Origin: CAVRQM01 sp965246915
GTDB taxonomy: Bacteria; Pseudomonadota; Alphaproteobacteria; Acetobacterales; Acetobacteraceae
Direction: 5' to 3'
Length of the DNA: 64,000 bases
Assembly (NCBI GenBank): GCA_965246915.1
Contig: CBDFGB010000012.1
Location: 99,303 to 163,302, forward strand
Every line of letters begins with the position of its first letter. Positions within the stretch are counted from its first letter, which is position 1. This document shows positions 24,839-33,356 of this stretch, piece after piece. The position numbers and the translations under genes are program-made. The notes below the pieces were generated by a model. It had not been told where the DNA came from. It saw nothing but the letters and a program-made list of their open reading frames with translations, and made no database searches.

Positions 24839-26401
24839 TCAAAAATCTCCGGTGATGCGGAACAGCACCTGTTGCGAGCCGGCGGGGGTGGCCGGCCCAT
24901 TGGTCAGCGGGAAGCTGTCCTCGACGGACCCGCTGAGGTGGTCATAGACGCGGAAACGCGCGCCGAAGCCAAGCGAAACCATCGTCGCCGAGGCGGACTG
25001 ACCCGCCAGCGGGTTGCGTATGTCAACCTGTCCCACGTCGGCGAAAGCGTGCAGACGGACGGAATCGATCTTCGTGCTGAGAAAGCGGCCAAGCGACGGA
25101 CTGCGGACCTCCGCCTGCGCGAGCACGCCGTAGTCGCCCAGCGCCTCCGCTTCGTAATAGCCGCGCACCGTGTCCGCGCCGCCGATGCTGAGCTGCTCGT
25201 TGCTGACCAACGGCTGCGGCGACAGCTGGGTGGCGGCATGCACATAGGCCTGCATCCCGCCCGGCAGTTCCTGTGTCCGGGATGCATCGACATTGACGTA
25301 GATGAAGCTCGTCGACGCCTTGTAGCGCAGCTGGTCGAACTCGAACGAATTGCTGCCGGCGCCGCGGAATGCCCAGATCACCGCGCCGGTCAAATCGGTG
25401 CTGGATCGGGCCCCGACCCATCCGGCGTTATACTGCACACGAAACGGCCAATAGATCACCGGCGTGCTGCTGGTCTGCCCGTTCAGTCCGACCGCCTGAT
25501 AGACGTCCTTGTAGTCGAAGCCGGCCGAGAGCGAATGCGTGAAGTCGTCCATCGTGCCGAGCGGCACCAGCGCGCGGATTTGGACGGTATCGCCCTTGCC
25601 GATCGCATCCGTGCTGCCGAGGGTGACGACATTGCTGTCGGAATGGAGATAGTTGGCGAGGATCGAGACCTTGCTGCCGGGGACCCGGAACGTGTACGAG
25701 CCGGTGTAGACGGAGGCGTCGGAATAATTCTGCGGTGCCACCTGAAAGCCGACCCCGATGCTGTCGCCGCGCTGCCACAGGTTGCCGTAGCTGACATTGC
25801 CGTTCAGCCGGAGCGGGGTGGTGTCCTGGCTGCGGCGGTTGTTCAGCTCGAGCGACCCGTGCAGCGGCAGCTTGTCCTCGACTTTCAGATCGACATCGAC
25901 CGTATCCGGCGCGCGGCCGGCCCGCAGCGAGGGCGTCACGGTGAGGTCGGCGCTTTGGTTCAGCGCCACGATGTCGCGCTGCGCGTCGTTGAGGTTCGGG
26001 ACCTTGCCTGGCGCGAGCGAGGTAGCCTGACCGCGTATCACCCGGGGTGCGACGTATTGCGCGCCGACCACGCGAAGCCGCCCGACCGGCCGCTCCACGA
26101 CCTTGATGACCACGACGCCATCGACCGGCTCCTGCGGCGGGATGGTGGCCGAGACAGTCGCGTAGCCCTTTTTCGAGTAGACATCCTCCAGGGCGGCGCG
26201 CGCCTTTTCCACGTCGCTCGCGGTCTTATCGGGCCCAAGAAACGGATAAACCGCTTCCTCGATCTCGACATCGCTTAGCACTGTGTTGCCCTCGATCCGA
26301 AGCTCTTGCAGGTCGAAGGCACGCAGCGCCGGCTGCGGCTTCTGCGCGAGCGAGACACCCATATCGCCGATGGCGCCCAACACGAACGTCATCAGACCCA
26401 T
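24839..26401 (-). CDS. ShlB/FhaC-like POTRA outer-membrane transporter
   Basis: 520 residues if begun at the ATG at 26401: an N-terminal export signal (GLMTFVLGAIGDMGVSLAQ), POTRA-type domain (LQELRIEGNTVLSDVEIEE ... YSKKGYATVSATIPP), a second POTRA-like part (VVVIKVVERPVGRLRVVG) and a 16-strand-type barrel ending in a terminal Phe (VLFRITGDF). SIGGADTVRGYY matches the conserved VRGY/F loop motif of TpsB/BamA proteins. Family members export a partner protein through two-partner secretion. Possible upstream starts are GTG 26461 and TTG 26482. First gene of the operon; no TPS-domain cargo was seen next to it. Confidence 0.85.
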   Translation of the reverse strand: MGLMTFVLGAIGDMGVSLAQKPQPALRAFDLQELRIEGNTVLSDVEIEEAVYPFLGPDKTASDVEKARAALEDVYSKKGYATVSATIPPQEPVDGVVVIKVVERPVGRLRVVGAQYVAPRVIRGQATSLAPGKVPNLNDAQRDIVALNQSADLTVTPSLRAGRAPDTVDVDLKVEDKLPLHGSLELNNRRSQDTTPLRLNGNVSYGNLWQRGDSIGVGFQVAPQNYSDASVYTGSYTFRVPGSKVSILANYLHSDSNVVTLGSTDAIGKGDTVQIRALVPLGTMDDFTHSLSAGFDYKDVYQAVGLNGQTSSTPVIYWPFRVQYNAGWVGARSSTDLTGAVIWAFRGAGSNSFEFDQLRYKASTSFIYVNVDASRTQELPGGMQAYVHAATQLSPQPLVSNEQLSIGGADTVRGYYEAEALGDYGVLAQAEVRSPSLGRFLSTKIDSVRLHAFADVGQVDIRNPLAGQSASATMVSLGFGARFRVYDHLSGSVEDSFPLTNGPATPAGSQQVLFRITGDF

Positions 26402-26611
26402 CGCGAAACGCGAGCCTGCCAACCCACAACCTCCGGTCGCCGGCCTGCGCCCGGCACGCACGTGAGGCTGGGAATGCCCCAACCTCGCCCGCGAAAGAAG
26501 TTACGGTTCTATGAATGCCTCACGCGCTCGCGATCGCATGCGCCGACGAGCGAGGTGGTCCCTTGCGGCCCTGCGTGCTAGACGCGCGACGCAGAATGCG
26601 GGGTCCGATCA

Positions 26612-28618
26612 ATGGCTGACGGTCAGTATTTCGCTGCTGGAACCGGTGCCGACGGTCAGCAGCTTTGGATCGTGACGGTATCGGGCCAGACGGTCACGGC
26701 CCACGAACTCGCCGTGCTCTATCCCGCGACCGCCGCCGTGGTGCCCAACGGGTCCGGTGGTTACGTTCTGGGCACGCAGCCGAACGACGGCGCGCCCACG
26801 CAATTCACCAGCTTCGGCGGCGGCACGCTGTTCGTCGCGAGCGGCCTTCACACTGGTCGGGAGCTGTTCTTCTCCGACGGCACCGCCGGCGGCACGCGGC
26901 TCGTTCGCGACATCAACCCGGCCTTCGATTCGGCGAGCTATCGATCGCATGGCATTCGATACAACAAAATCACCAACGTCCAATCGTCCGAGCCGGTGGA
27001 GATTACGGCGGTCGGCGCGTCGCGTGCGGTCTTCACCGCAAGCGACGGCACGAACCAGCTGCTGTTCACAACAGACGGGACCGAGGCGGGCACCACGGCG
27101 ATTACCGCCGGCGGTCTGGTCGGCGCGCAATTTATCACGGCGTTCGGCGAGCAGGCGCTGTTCGCGGGCAGCAACGGCACCGCGGTGGGATTGTGGATCA
27201 CCGACGGAACGGACGCGGGAACCCGCGCGATCGCCGGCCCGTCCTATCCGGGTCAGACCGGCCTGGGGGCGTTGGGGACCGACGGCAGCGGATTTGCCGT
27301 GGTCGCGACGGCCGCCGGCGGCGTCGAGGCGTTCTTCGCCGGCGGGTCGAGCGCCGGCGGGATCGAGTTGTGGGCGACCGACGGCACCGATGCAGGCACG
27401 CGGCAGGTCGCCGACATCGCCGCCGGGACCGCGTCGTCCGGCGCGGCGTTCGTGACCGGGCTCGGCGAGGGGCGGGCGATCTTCACAGCCGATGACGGCG
27501 TGAACGGCCGCCAGCTCTGGGTGACCGACGGGACGCAGGCCGGCACCACGTTGGTCAAGACGATCGGCGTCGACCCATTCAAGTTCTCCAGCGGCTTCAC
27601 GACCGCGACGATCGGCGGTCAACAAAAGGCGTTCTTCGTCGGCTACGACAAGGTCGACGACACGACCCCGTCGACGATCGATCCCTGGGTGACCGATGGC
27701 ACGGCGGCGGGCACGGTCCGGCTATTGGACTTCACCAACGCGTATGCCGGCAACTTCACCGCGTTCGGGGGCCGCGTCTTCTTCACCGCCAACGACCGGA
27801 CGCACGGCCGGGAGTTGTGGGTCACCGACGGCACCGCGGCGGGCACGACCCTGTTCGACGATCTCAACGCCGCCGATGGCTCCAGCCCGCACGACCTGAA
27901 GGTGCTGGGCGGCCAATTGCTGTTCACGGCCGACGATGGAGCCGGTGACAAGCTGTTCGTCAGCGACGGCACGGCCGCCGGCACGCACGCGGTCAGCAAT
28001 CCGCCGCCGATCTCGCTGGGTACCGCCGCGGCGGATCCAGTTCCCTGTTTCGTGCGCGGCACCCGGCTGCTCGGTCCGGACGGGCCGGTCACCGTCGAGG
28101 ATCTTCGCGAGGGGGACCTGCTGCTGACCGCCTCGGGTCAGGCCGTGCCGGTCGTATGGATCGGCGAGCGGGAGGTCGATTGCCGCCACCACCCCGCGCC
28201 GGAAAAAATCTGGCCGGTGCGGGTGGGTGCCGGAGCGTTCGGCCCATCCGTGCCTGCCCGCGACGTCGTGCTCTCGCCAGACCACGCGGTGCTGGTCGAT
28301 GACGTGCTGATCCCGGTCGGGCGCCTGGCCAACTGCTACTCGATCGCCCAGGAGCGGGTCGACAGTGTGCACTACTTCCATGTCGAACTCCCGCTGCACG
28401 ACGTCCTTTTGGCCGAGGGTCTTCCGGTCGAGAGCTTCCTCGACACCGGCAATCGGCGCATGTTCGCGGGCCAGCCGGCGATTGCGCTGCACCCGGACTT
28501 CGCCCGCCTCGATTGGGAGAAGGCATGCGCGCCGCTGGTGCTGACCGGGCCCGTGCTGGACCGCGCGGCCGCCCGGCTGCGGGCGCGGTCGGTGGAGCCG
28601 CTCGTCCGCGTGGCGTAG
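26612..28618 (+). CDS. ELWxxDGT-repeat protein with C-terminal Hint domain
   Basis: 668 residues without an N-terminal signal peptide. The first two thirds hold roughly ten repeats built around 'LFxxDGTxAGT' or 'LWVTDGTxAGT' (for example ELFFSDGTAGGTRLV, ELWVTDGTAAGTTL), the hyalin-like ELWxxDGT family predicted to form a beta-propeller or solenoid. From the Cys at about residue 479 (PCFVRGTRLLGPDGPVTVEDL) runs a Hint_2-type domain, related to inteins and hedgehog autoprocessing, with LSPDHAVLVDDVLIPVGRL inside. Such proteins in acetic-acid-type bacteria are thought to be large exported or surface proteins that self-cleave. Divergent from the FhaC-like gene with a 210-base gap. Confidence 0.85.
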   Translation: MADGQYFAAGTGADGQQLWIVTVSGQTVTAHELAVLYPATAAVVPNGSGGYVLGTQPNDGAPTQFTSFGGGTLFVASGLHTGRELFFSDGTAGGTRLVRDINPAFDSASYRSHGIRYNKITNVQSSEPVEITAVGASRAVFTASDGTNQLLFTTDGTEAGTTAITAGGLVGAQFITAFGEQALFAGSNGTAVGLWITDGTDAGTRAIAGPSYPGQTGLGALGTDGSGFAVVATAAGGVEAFFAGGSSAGGIELWATDGTDAGTRQVADIAAGTASSGAAFVTGLGEGRAIFTADDGVNGRQLWVTDGTQAGTTLVKTIGVDPFKFSSGFTTATIGGQQKAFFVGYDKVDDTTPSTIDPWVTDGTAAGTVRLLDFTNAYAGNFTAFGGRVFFTANDRTHGRELWVTDGTAAGTTLFDDLNAADGSSPHDLKVLGGQLLFTADDGAGDKLFVSDGTAAGTHAVSNPPPISLGTAAADPVPCFVRGTRLLGPDGPVTVEDLREGDLLLTASGQAVPVVWIGEREVDCRHHPAPEKIWPVRVGAGAFGPSVPARDVVLSPDHAVLVDDVLIPVGRLANCYSIAQERVDSVHYFHVELPLHDVLLAEGLPVESFLDTGNRRMFAGQPAIALHPDFARLDWEKACAPLVLTGPVLDRAAARLRARSVEPLVRVA

Positions 28619-28635
28619 CCGGGGTCCGCGAGCCG

Positions 28636-29037
28636 CTATTTTGGCGTCGCGGGGTGGGCCGCGAGCCACGCCTTGAAGGCACCGATCTCGCGTTCCTGGT
28701 CGACGATGATCTTCTCCGCCATCGCGCGGATCGCCGGGTCCTTGCCATCGCGCAGATAGATGCGGGCCATGTCGATCGCGCCCTGATGGTGGGGCATCAT
28801 CATCGTGACGAGATCGCGATCGGGGTCGCCGGTCATCTGCGCACCCATCATGTCGCGGTCCATCGTCTTCATGGCCACTATCATGTCCTCATGGTTGGCC
28901 GACATGCCGGCCATCGTCACATGTTCGCCGTCCTGCATCGTCGGCGCGCTATCGGGTCCGGTCTGTGCCACCAATGGGCCACCCAGACCGACGACGGCAG
29001 CGGCGGCGACGGCGATACCGCGTTTGTTGAGTCGCAT
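28636..29037 (-). CDS. DUF305 protein, exported
   Basis: 133 residues with a signal peptide (MRLNKRGIAVAAAAVVGLGGPLVAQ). The body carries the DUF305 core: MIVAMKTMDRDMMGAQMTGD then VTMMMPHHQGAIDMARIYL, with the paired histidines and many methionines seen in this family, which is often found near metal (copper) handling genes and is described as ferritin-like. Start at 29037 chosen at the signal peptide. Same strand as the ROK gene upstream of it (64-base gap), so it could be read through from it. Role not proven. Confidence 0.87.
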   Translation of the reverse strand: MRLNKRGIAVAAAAVVGLGGPLVAQTGPDSAPTMQDGEHVTMAGMSANHEDMIVAMKTMDRDMMGAQMTGDPDRDLVTMMMPHHQGAIDMARIYLRDGKDPAIRAMAEKIIVDQEREIGAFKAWLAAHPATPK

Positions 29038-29101
29038 GGCGTGTCTCCGTTTGAGATCGACGTGTCGGGCCTTCCGGAACGGGAAGGTCAAGCCCCGCCC
29101 C

Positions 29102-30286
29102 TCACACCTTCCGAAGCACACGAAACTCGGGATCGAATGCCGAGGCGATCGGACTCGCGGCCGCGCCGATCGCCGCGGTCCAGGCATCGCCCGTCCCGGC
29201 AATGAGCCGTGGATGCTTGCGCCCGCGCCGCAGCGCGACGCTCGGTGGCAGCCGTGTCTCCTTGAGCAGCCGCACGAGGATGGCGGTCGGGATCAATCCG
29301 CCGACGATCACGCATTCCGGGTCGAACAGCATCTCGAGCGTGAGGACCGCGTGGGCCAGCGCTCCGCGCGCCTCCGCCATCCAAGCCTCGAGCGCCGGGT
29401 TGGTCCCCGGCGTCAGCGCGCCAAGCCGCCCGTGAGTGGCTGCGTCCTCCGGATCCCACCCGAGGCGATCGCACAACGCGACGAGCGAGAGCGAAGATTC
29501 GAGCGTTCGGGTGGGAGCTCCCGGCTGCGGCAGCAGGCCGAGCTCGCCCGCGTTGCGTCCCGCGCCGCGATAGATCGACCCGTCGATCACCAGGCCGGCG
29601 CCCACGCCGAGCCCGAGATAGAGATAGACGAAATCCGTGATGGCTGCCCCCGCGCCAACCCGCCGCTCGCCGGCTGCCGCGGCCGTCGCGTCGTTCTCGA
29701 GGAACACCAGATCGCCGAATGCGTCGCGCAGAAGGGCGGCGACCGACGCGCTGTTCCAGCCGGGCACCACGCCAAACCCTGGCGATGCCGCGGGCTCCGT
29801 CTCGAACGGCCCGGGTGTCGCGACGCCGAGGCCGAGAAACTGGCCGGCCTGACCACGGCGCAAGCGGGCGACGATCCGCCGAAGGGCGGGCATGAAGTCG
29901 CCGGCCTCGTTGGCCGCGAGCCGGTTCTCAAGGCGCGCTACTGTTCGCCCGGCAAGGTCGACCACGACCCCCAGCATGCGGCCGTGCTCGACATGCACGC
30001 CGACCGCATGCGCTCCGTCGGCGGAGATGGCCACCGGGATCGCCGGCTGGCCGCGACCGCCGATGCGCGCGGGCTCCTCTCGCAGCAGCCCGTCATCAAT
30101 CATCGGCTCGACGATGTTGGCGATCGTCTGCTTGGCGAGCCCGGTGGCCCGCGCGATCTCCGCCCGCGACAGCGGACCGTTCACGCGCAGCGTCTCGAAC
30201 ACCGCGCGACGGTTGTGGCGGTGCGCGTGCGCGAGGTTCGTGCCCCCCACCACGACAAGCGGCCGACGCGACTCATCGCTTGACAC
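29102..30286 (-). CDS. ROK-family transcriptional regulator
   Basis: 394 residues: an N-terminal winged helix (NRRAVFETLRVNGPLSRAEIARATGLAKQ, read in parts, about residues 25-60) and a ROK sugar-kinase-like domain (LGLGVATPGPF, FLENDATAAAAGE, GAGRNAGELGLLP). The cysteine zinc motif common in ROK proteins (CxCGxxGCxE) is absent. Starts with GTG at 30286. Divergent from the sugar ABC cassette with an 80-base gap that contains an inverted repeat (30315-30335). Most likely represses that cassette and is relieved by its sugar or sugar phosphate. Confidence 0.88.
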   Translation of the reverse strand: MSSDESRRPLVVVGGTNLAHAHRHNRRAVFETLRVNGPLSRAEIARATGLAKQTIANIVEPMIDDGLLREEPARIGGRGQPAIPVAISADGAHAVGVHVEHGRMLGVVVDLAGRTVARLENRLAANEAGDFMPALRRIVARLRRGQAGQFLGLGVATPGPFETEPAASPGFGVVPGWNSASVAALLRDAFGDLVFLENDATAAAAGERRVGAGAAITDFVYLYLGLGVGAGLVIDGSIYRGAGRNAGELGLLPQPGAPTRTLESSLSLVALCDRLGWDPEDAATHGRLGALTPGTNPALEAWMAEARGALAHAVLTLEMLFDPECVIVGGLIPTAILVRLLKETRLPPSVALRRGRKHPRLIAGTGDAWTAAIGAAASPIASAFDPEFRVLRKV

Positions 30287-30314
30287 CGCCGGCTGCCTCC
30301 CTCGACAGTTCGTC

Positions 30315-30335
30315 CACTTGATAGACTTAAAAGTG
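30315..30335. promoter_or_regulatory. Inverted repeat between the ROK gene and the ABC cassette
   Basis: CACTT (30315-30319) and AAGTG (30331-30335) form arms around an AT-rich centre, containing ACTT-AA-AAGT (30325-30334). It is the only AT-rich symmetric patch in this 80-base divergent region, so a plausible ROK operator; unproven. Confidence 0.4.
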
Positions 30336-30366
30336 CCGAGACCGTCAACCGAGTGGGGAGGAGCCT

Positions 30367-31617
30367 GTGTTCTTTCGAAAGACCAGACTGACGCTGGCCA
30401 TGGCGGCGCTGGCGCTGGCGCTCGTGGCTGCGCCCGGCGTGCGCGCCGAGACGCTCAACGCGCTGTTCATGGCCCAGGCGTCCTACAGCGAGGACGACGT
30501 GCGGGCGATGACCAAGGATTTCGAAGCGACGCATCCCGGCACCTCGGTCAACCTCGAATTCGTTCCGTACGAATCGCTCTACGACAAGATCGTCGCGGCG
30601 CGCGGTGCCGGCAGCTCGGGCTATGACGTCGTTCTGTTCGACGCGATCTGGCCGCCGGCGTTCTCGACCAACGACATCCTGACCGACGTCACGGAGCGCA
30701 CCAAGGCGTTCGACGAGAACGCTGTATTCGACGGTGCCTGGGCGACCGTCGCATACGACAACAAGCGCTGGGGCATGCCCTGGATTCTCGATACGAAATA
30801 TCTCTTTTACAATACGGACATGCTGAAGAAGGCCGGCATCGACGCGCCGCCGAAGACCTGGGGCGAGCTTCTGGCGCAGGCCAAGACGATCAAGGCGAAG
30901 GGCATCGTGGACTATCCCATCGTCTGGAGCTGGGCGCAGGCCGAGGCGGTGATCTGCGACTACGCGACCTTGGTCTCCGCGGGCCAGGGCGACTTCTACG
31001 AGAACGGCAAACCGGCGTTCGACAAGGGGCCGTCGCTGGCCGCCCTGAAATTCATGGTCCAGACGGTCAAGGACGGCGTCACCAACCCGAACTCCAAGGA
31101 GTATTTGGAAGAAGATGTGCGCAAGGTCTTCTCGGCCGGGCAGGCGGCGTTCGCGCTGAACTGGACGTACATGTACGCGAAGTCGCAGGACCCCAAGGAG
31201 AGTCAGGTGGTCGGCAAGGTCGGCATCGCGCCGGCTCCCGGGATCGAGGGCAAGGCCGCCGCCTCGGCGGTCAACGGCTCCATGGGCCTCGGCGTCACGA
31301 CCGGCTCGACCAAGAAGGATCTGGCCTGGACCTATGTGCAGTACATGACGTCGCAGCCGGTGCAGAACAAATACGCGCAGCTCAGCCTGCCGATCTGGAA
31401 ATCCTCGTACGACGATCCCGCCGTCGCGCGCGGGCAGGAGAGCATGGTCGCGGCCGCCAAGACCGCGATCAACATCATGCTGCCGCGCCCGCAGCTCGTC
31501 TCGTACCAGGAACTCTCGACCGTCCTGCAGGCGCAGATCCAGAAAGCCGTCCTGGGAACGGCGACGCCGGAGCAGGCGCTGGCCGAGGTGACGAAGGCGG
31601 CCGAACAGCTTCACTGA
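30367..31617 (+). CDS. Sugar ABC transporter substrate-binding protein
   Basis: 416 residues, family-1 extracellular binding protein. Signal peptide to about VRAE, then LNALFMAQASYSEDDVRAMTKDFE, SGYDVVLFDAIWPPAF, WGMPWILDTKYLFYNTDMLKKAG, typical of maltose/glycerol-phosphate-type binders. Starts with GTG at 30367, backed by a strong GGGGAGGAG ribosome site. Periplasmic; delivers its sugar to the two permeases that follow. First gene of an operon of binding protein, two permeases and an SIS isomerase; regulation probably by the divergent ROK protein. The sugar is unknown. Confidence 0.93.
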   Translation: MFFRKTRLTLAMAALALALVAAPGVRAETLNALFMAQASYSEDDVRAMTKDFEATHPGTSVNLEFVPYESLYDKIVAARGAGSSGYDVVLFDAIWPPAFSTNDILTDVTERTKAFDENAVFDGAWATVAYDNKRWGMPWILDTKYLFYNTDMLKKAGIDAPPKTWGELLAQAKTIKAKGIVDYPIVWSWAQAEAVICDYATLVSAGQGDFYENGKPAFDKGPSLAALKFMVQTVKDGVTNPNSKEYLEEDVRKVFSAGQAAFALNWTYMYAKSQDPKESQVVGKVGIAPAPGIEGKAAASAVNGSMGLGVTTGSTKKDLAWTYVQYMTSQPVQNKYAQLSLPIWKSSYDDPAVARGQESMVAAAKTAINIMLPRPQLVSYQELSTVLQAQIQKAVLGTATPEQALAEVTKAAEQLH

Positions 31618-31628
31618 GTTCCCGCCGC

Positions 31629-32510
31629 ATGCTGTTCTGGCGTCGGTCGTCGCTGGCGGCGTGGGTGCTGATCGCGCCCATGCTGGCCGTCGTGGTCGGC
31701 GTCGTCGGGGCGCCGTTCCTACAGGCGATCCTGCTCAGCTTCACCAATGCGAAGCTGGGCAGCGCCACCGGCTCCTGGACCGGCCTCGACAACTACACGA
31801 GGCTGATTGGCAACGAGAATTTCCGCGCCGCGATCGGCCGCACCCTGTATTTCACAGCCACGTCGGTGGCGCTCGAAATGGTGCTCGGCGTGCTGGTCGC
31901 CCTGCTGCTCAATGAACGGTTCTACGGCCGCACGGCGTTGCGGGCTCTGCTGGTGTTGCCCTGGGCGCTACCGACCATCGTCAACGCGATTCTCTGGCGG
32001 CTCATCTACCACCCCGATTTCGGCAGCCTGAACGCGCTGCTGACGCAGAGCGGGATCATCGACGGCTACCGCTCGTGGCTCGGCGATCCAGCCAGCGCGA
32101 TGAACGCCATCGTCGTGGCCGATGTGTGGAAGAACTATCCGCTCGTCGCGCTGATCGCGCTGGCCGCGCTGCAGACGGTCCCGAAGGAGCTGTACGAAGC
32201 CGCCCGCATCGACGGCGCGGGTCCATTCGCGCGCTTCGTTCACGTGACGCTGCCGGGCATCCTGCCGGCGCTGATGGTCGCCCTGGTTCTGCGCAGCATC
32301 GAGGCGTTCAAGGTGTTTGACATCGTCTTCGTCATGACCCGTGGCGGCCCCGCGGATTCCACCAAGACCGTGAGCTTCTTCGTGTATCAAGAAGCGTTCA
32401 GCTACATGCGCGCCGGCAGTGGCGCGTCGTACGCGCTGGTCGCCGTGCTGATCTGCGTGGTCATCGTCGCATTCTATATCCGGCTGCTGCGTCAGCAGAG
32501 CGCGACATGA
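31629..32510 (+). CDS. Sugar ABC transporter permease (MalF/UgpA-like)
   Basis: 293 residues with six membrane segments. The inner-membrane EAA loop reads YEAARIDGAGPFARFVHVTLPGI near residue 195, the coupling helix to the ATPase. MVLGVLVALLLNERF and LVLPWALPTIVNAILWRLIYHPDFG are typical of the MalF/UgpA half. It follows the binding-protein gene and overlaps the second permease by four bases (ATGA). Together they form the membrane channel. No ATPase gene is present in this operon. Confidence 0.93.
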   Translation: MLFWRRSSLAAWVLIAPMLAVVVGVVGAPFLQAILLSFTNAKLGSATGSWTGLDNYTRLIGNENFRAAIGRTLYFTATSVALEMVLGVLVALLLNERFYGRTALRALLVLPWALPTIVNAILWRLIYHPDFGSLNALLTQSGIIDGYRSWLGDPASAMNAIVVADVWKNYPLVALIALAALQTVPKELYEAARIDGAGPFARFVHVTLPGILPALMVALVLRSIEAFKVFDIVFVMTRGGPADSTKTVSFFVYQEAFSYMRAGSGASYALVAVLICVVIVAFYIRLLRQQSAT

Positions 32511-33352
32511 AGCGGTCGACGACCGCGACGGTGGCGATCCACGCTCTTGCCCTCGCCGTACTCGTCGTGACCCTGGCGCCGTTCGTGTGGCTCGTCATCG
32601 TCAGCATCAGCCGGCCGGTCGATCTGGTACAGAAACCGCTGCAATGGCTGCCCTCCGCGCTCGATCTCAGCCGCTTCGGCAAGCTGATGTCGGCGCAGGC
32701 CAATTCGGCCGGCGCGCTGTTCCTGGCGGCACTCCGCAACAGCCTCGTGGTGGCCCTGGGTGCCACCACGATCTCCGTCCTCGTGGGGATCCCAGCCGCC
32801 TACGCGTTCTCGCGCATGCGCGGCAGCCATTCCGGCGTGCTGTACGCGGTGCTGGGGCTCTACATGATGCCGGTGGTGGCGCTCGTGCTGCCGCTCTATG
32901 CCGCGCTGTCGTATCTGGGCCTGCTCAACAGCGTCACCGGCCTCATCATCGTCAATTGCGCGATCCTGACGCCGTTCACGACCTGGCTGCTCAAAAGCAA
33001 TTTCGACTCGATTCCCGTCGAGATCGAGGCGGCGGCGATCATCGACGGCGCCACGTTCCTGCAGACGCTGCGCCACATCACCCTGCCGCTGGCGCGGTCC
33101 GGCACGCGCACCGCAATCCTGTTCGCCATCCTGCTGGCCTGGGACGAGTTCTTCTTCGCGCTGCTGTTCACCAGCAACACGCAGTCCAAGACACTGCCCG
33201 TCGCCATCGCCGACTTCGCCGCCGGTCGGGCGACCGATTTCGGCCTGGTCGCGACGGCCGGACTGCTCGCCGCTTTGCCGCCCGTGCTCATCGCGCTCTT
33301 CCTGCAACGATCGCTCGTCGCCGGCCTGACCGCCGGCGGCGTCAAGGGATAA
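32507..33352 (+). CDS. Sugar ABC transporter permease (MalG/UgpE-like)
   Basis: 281 residues, six membrane segments. The opening LALAVLVVTLAPFVWLVIVSIS followed by DLVQKP, the AYAFSRMRG segment, and the EAA loop (EAAAIIDGATFLQTLRHITLPLA) near residue 185 identify the MalG/UgpE half. It pairs with the preceding permease. Its stop is four bases before the SIS gene, so transport and the first metabolic step are co-expressed. The needed ATP-binding subunit must come from elsewhere in the genome, as with shared MsmK/UgpC-type ATPases. Confidence 0.93.
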   Translation: MKRSTTATVAIHALALAVLVVTLAPFVWLVIVSISRPVDLVQKPLQWLPSALDLSRFGKLMSAQANSAGALFLAALRNSLVVALGATTISVLVGIPAAYAFSRMRGSHSGVLYAVLGLYMMPVVALVLPLYAALSYLGLLNSVTGLIIVNCAILTPFTTWLLKSNFDSIPVEIEAAAIIDGATFLQTLRHITLPLARSGTRTAILFAILLAWDEFFFALLFTSNTQSKTLPVAIADFAAGRATDFGLVATAGLLAALPPVLIALFLQRSLVAGLTAGGVKG

Positions 33353-33356
33353 CACA

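Noticed and set aside
23681..26278. An 865-codon open frame on the plus strand opposite the barrel and ExbB genes
   Set aside because: It is the antisense of two clear protein families, is extremely Arg/Gly/Asp-rich, and has no recognisable motif. Long antisense frames are expected at this GC content.
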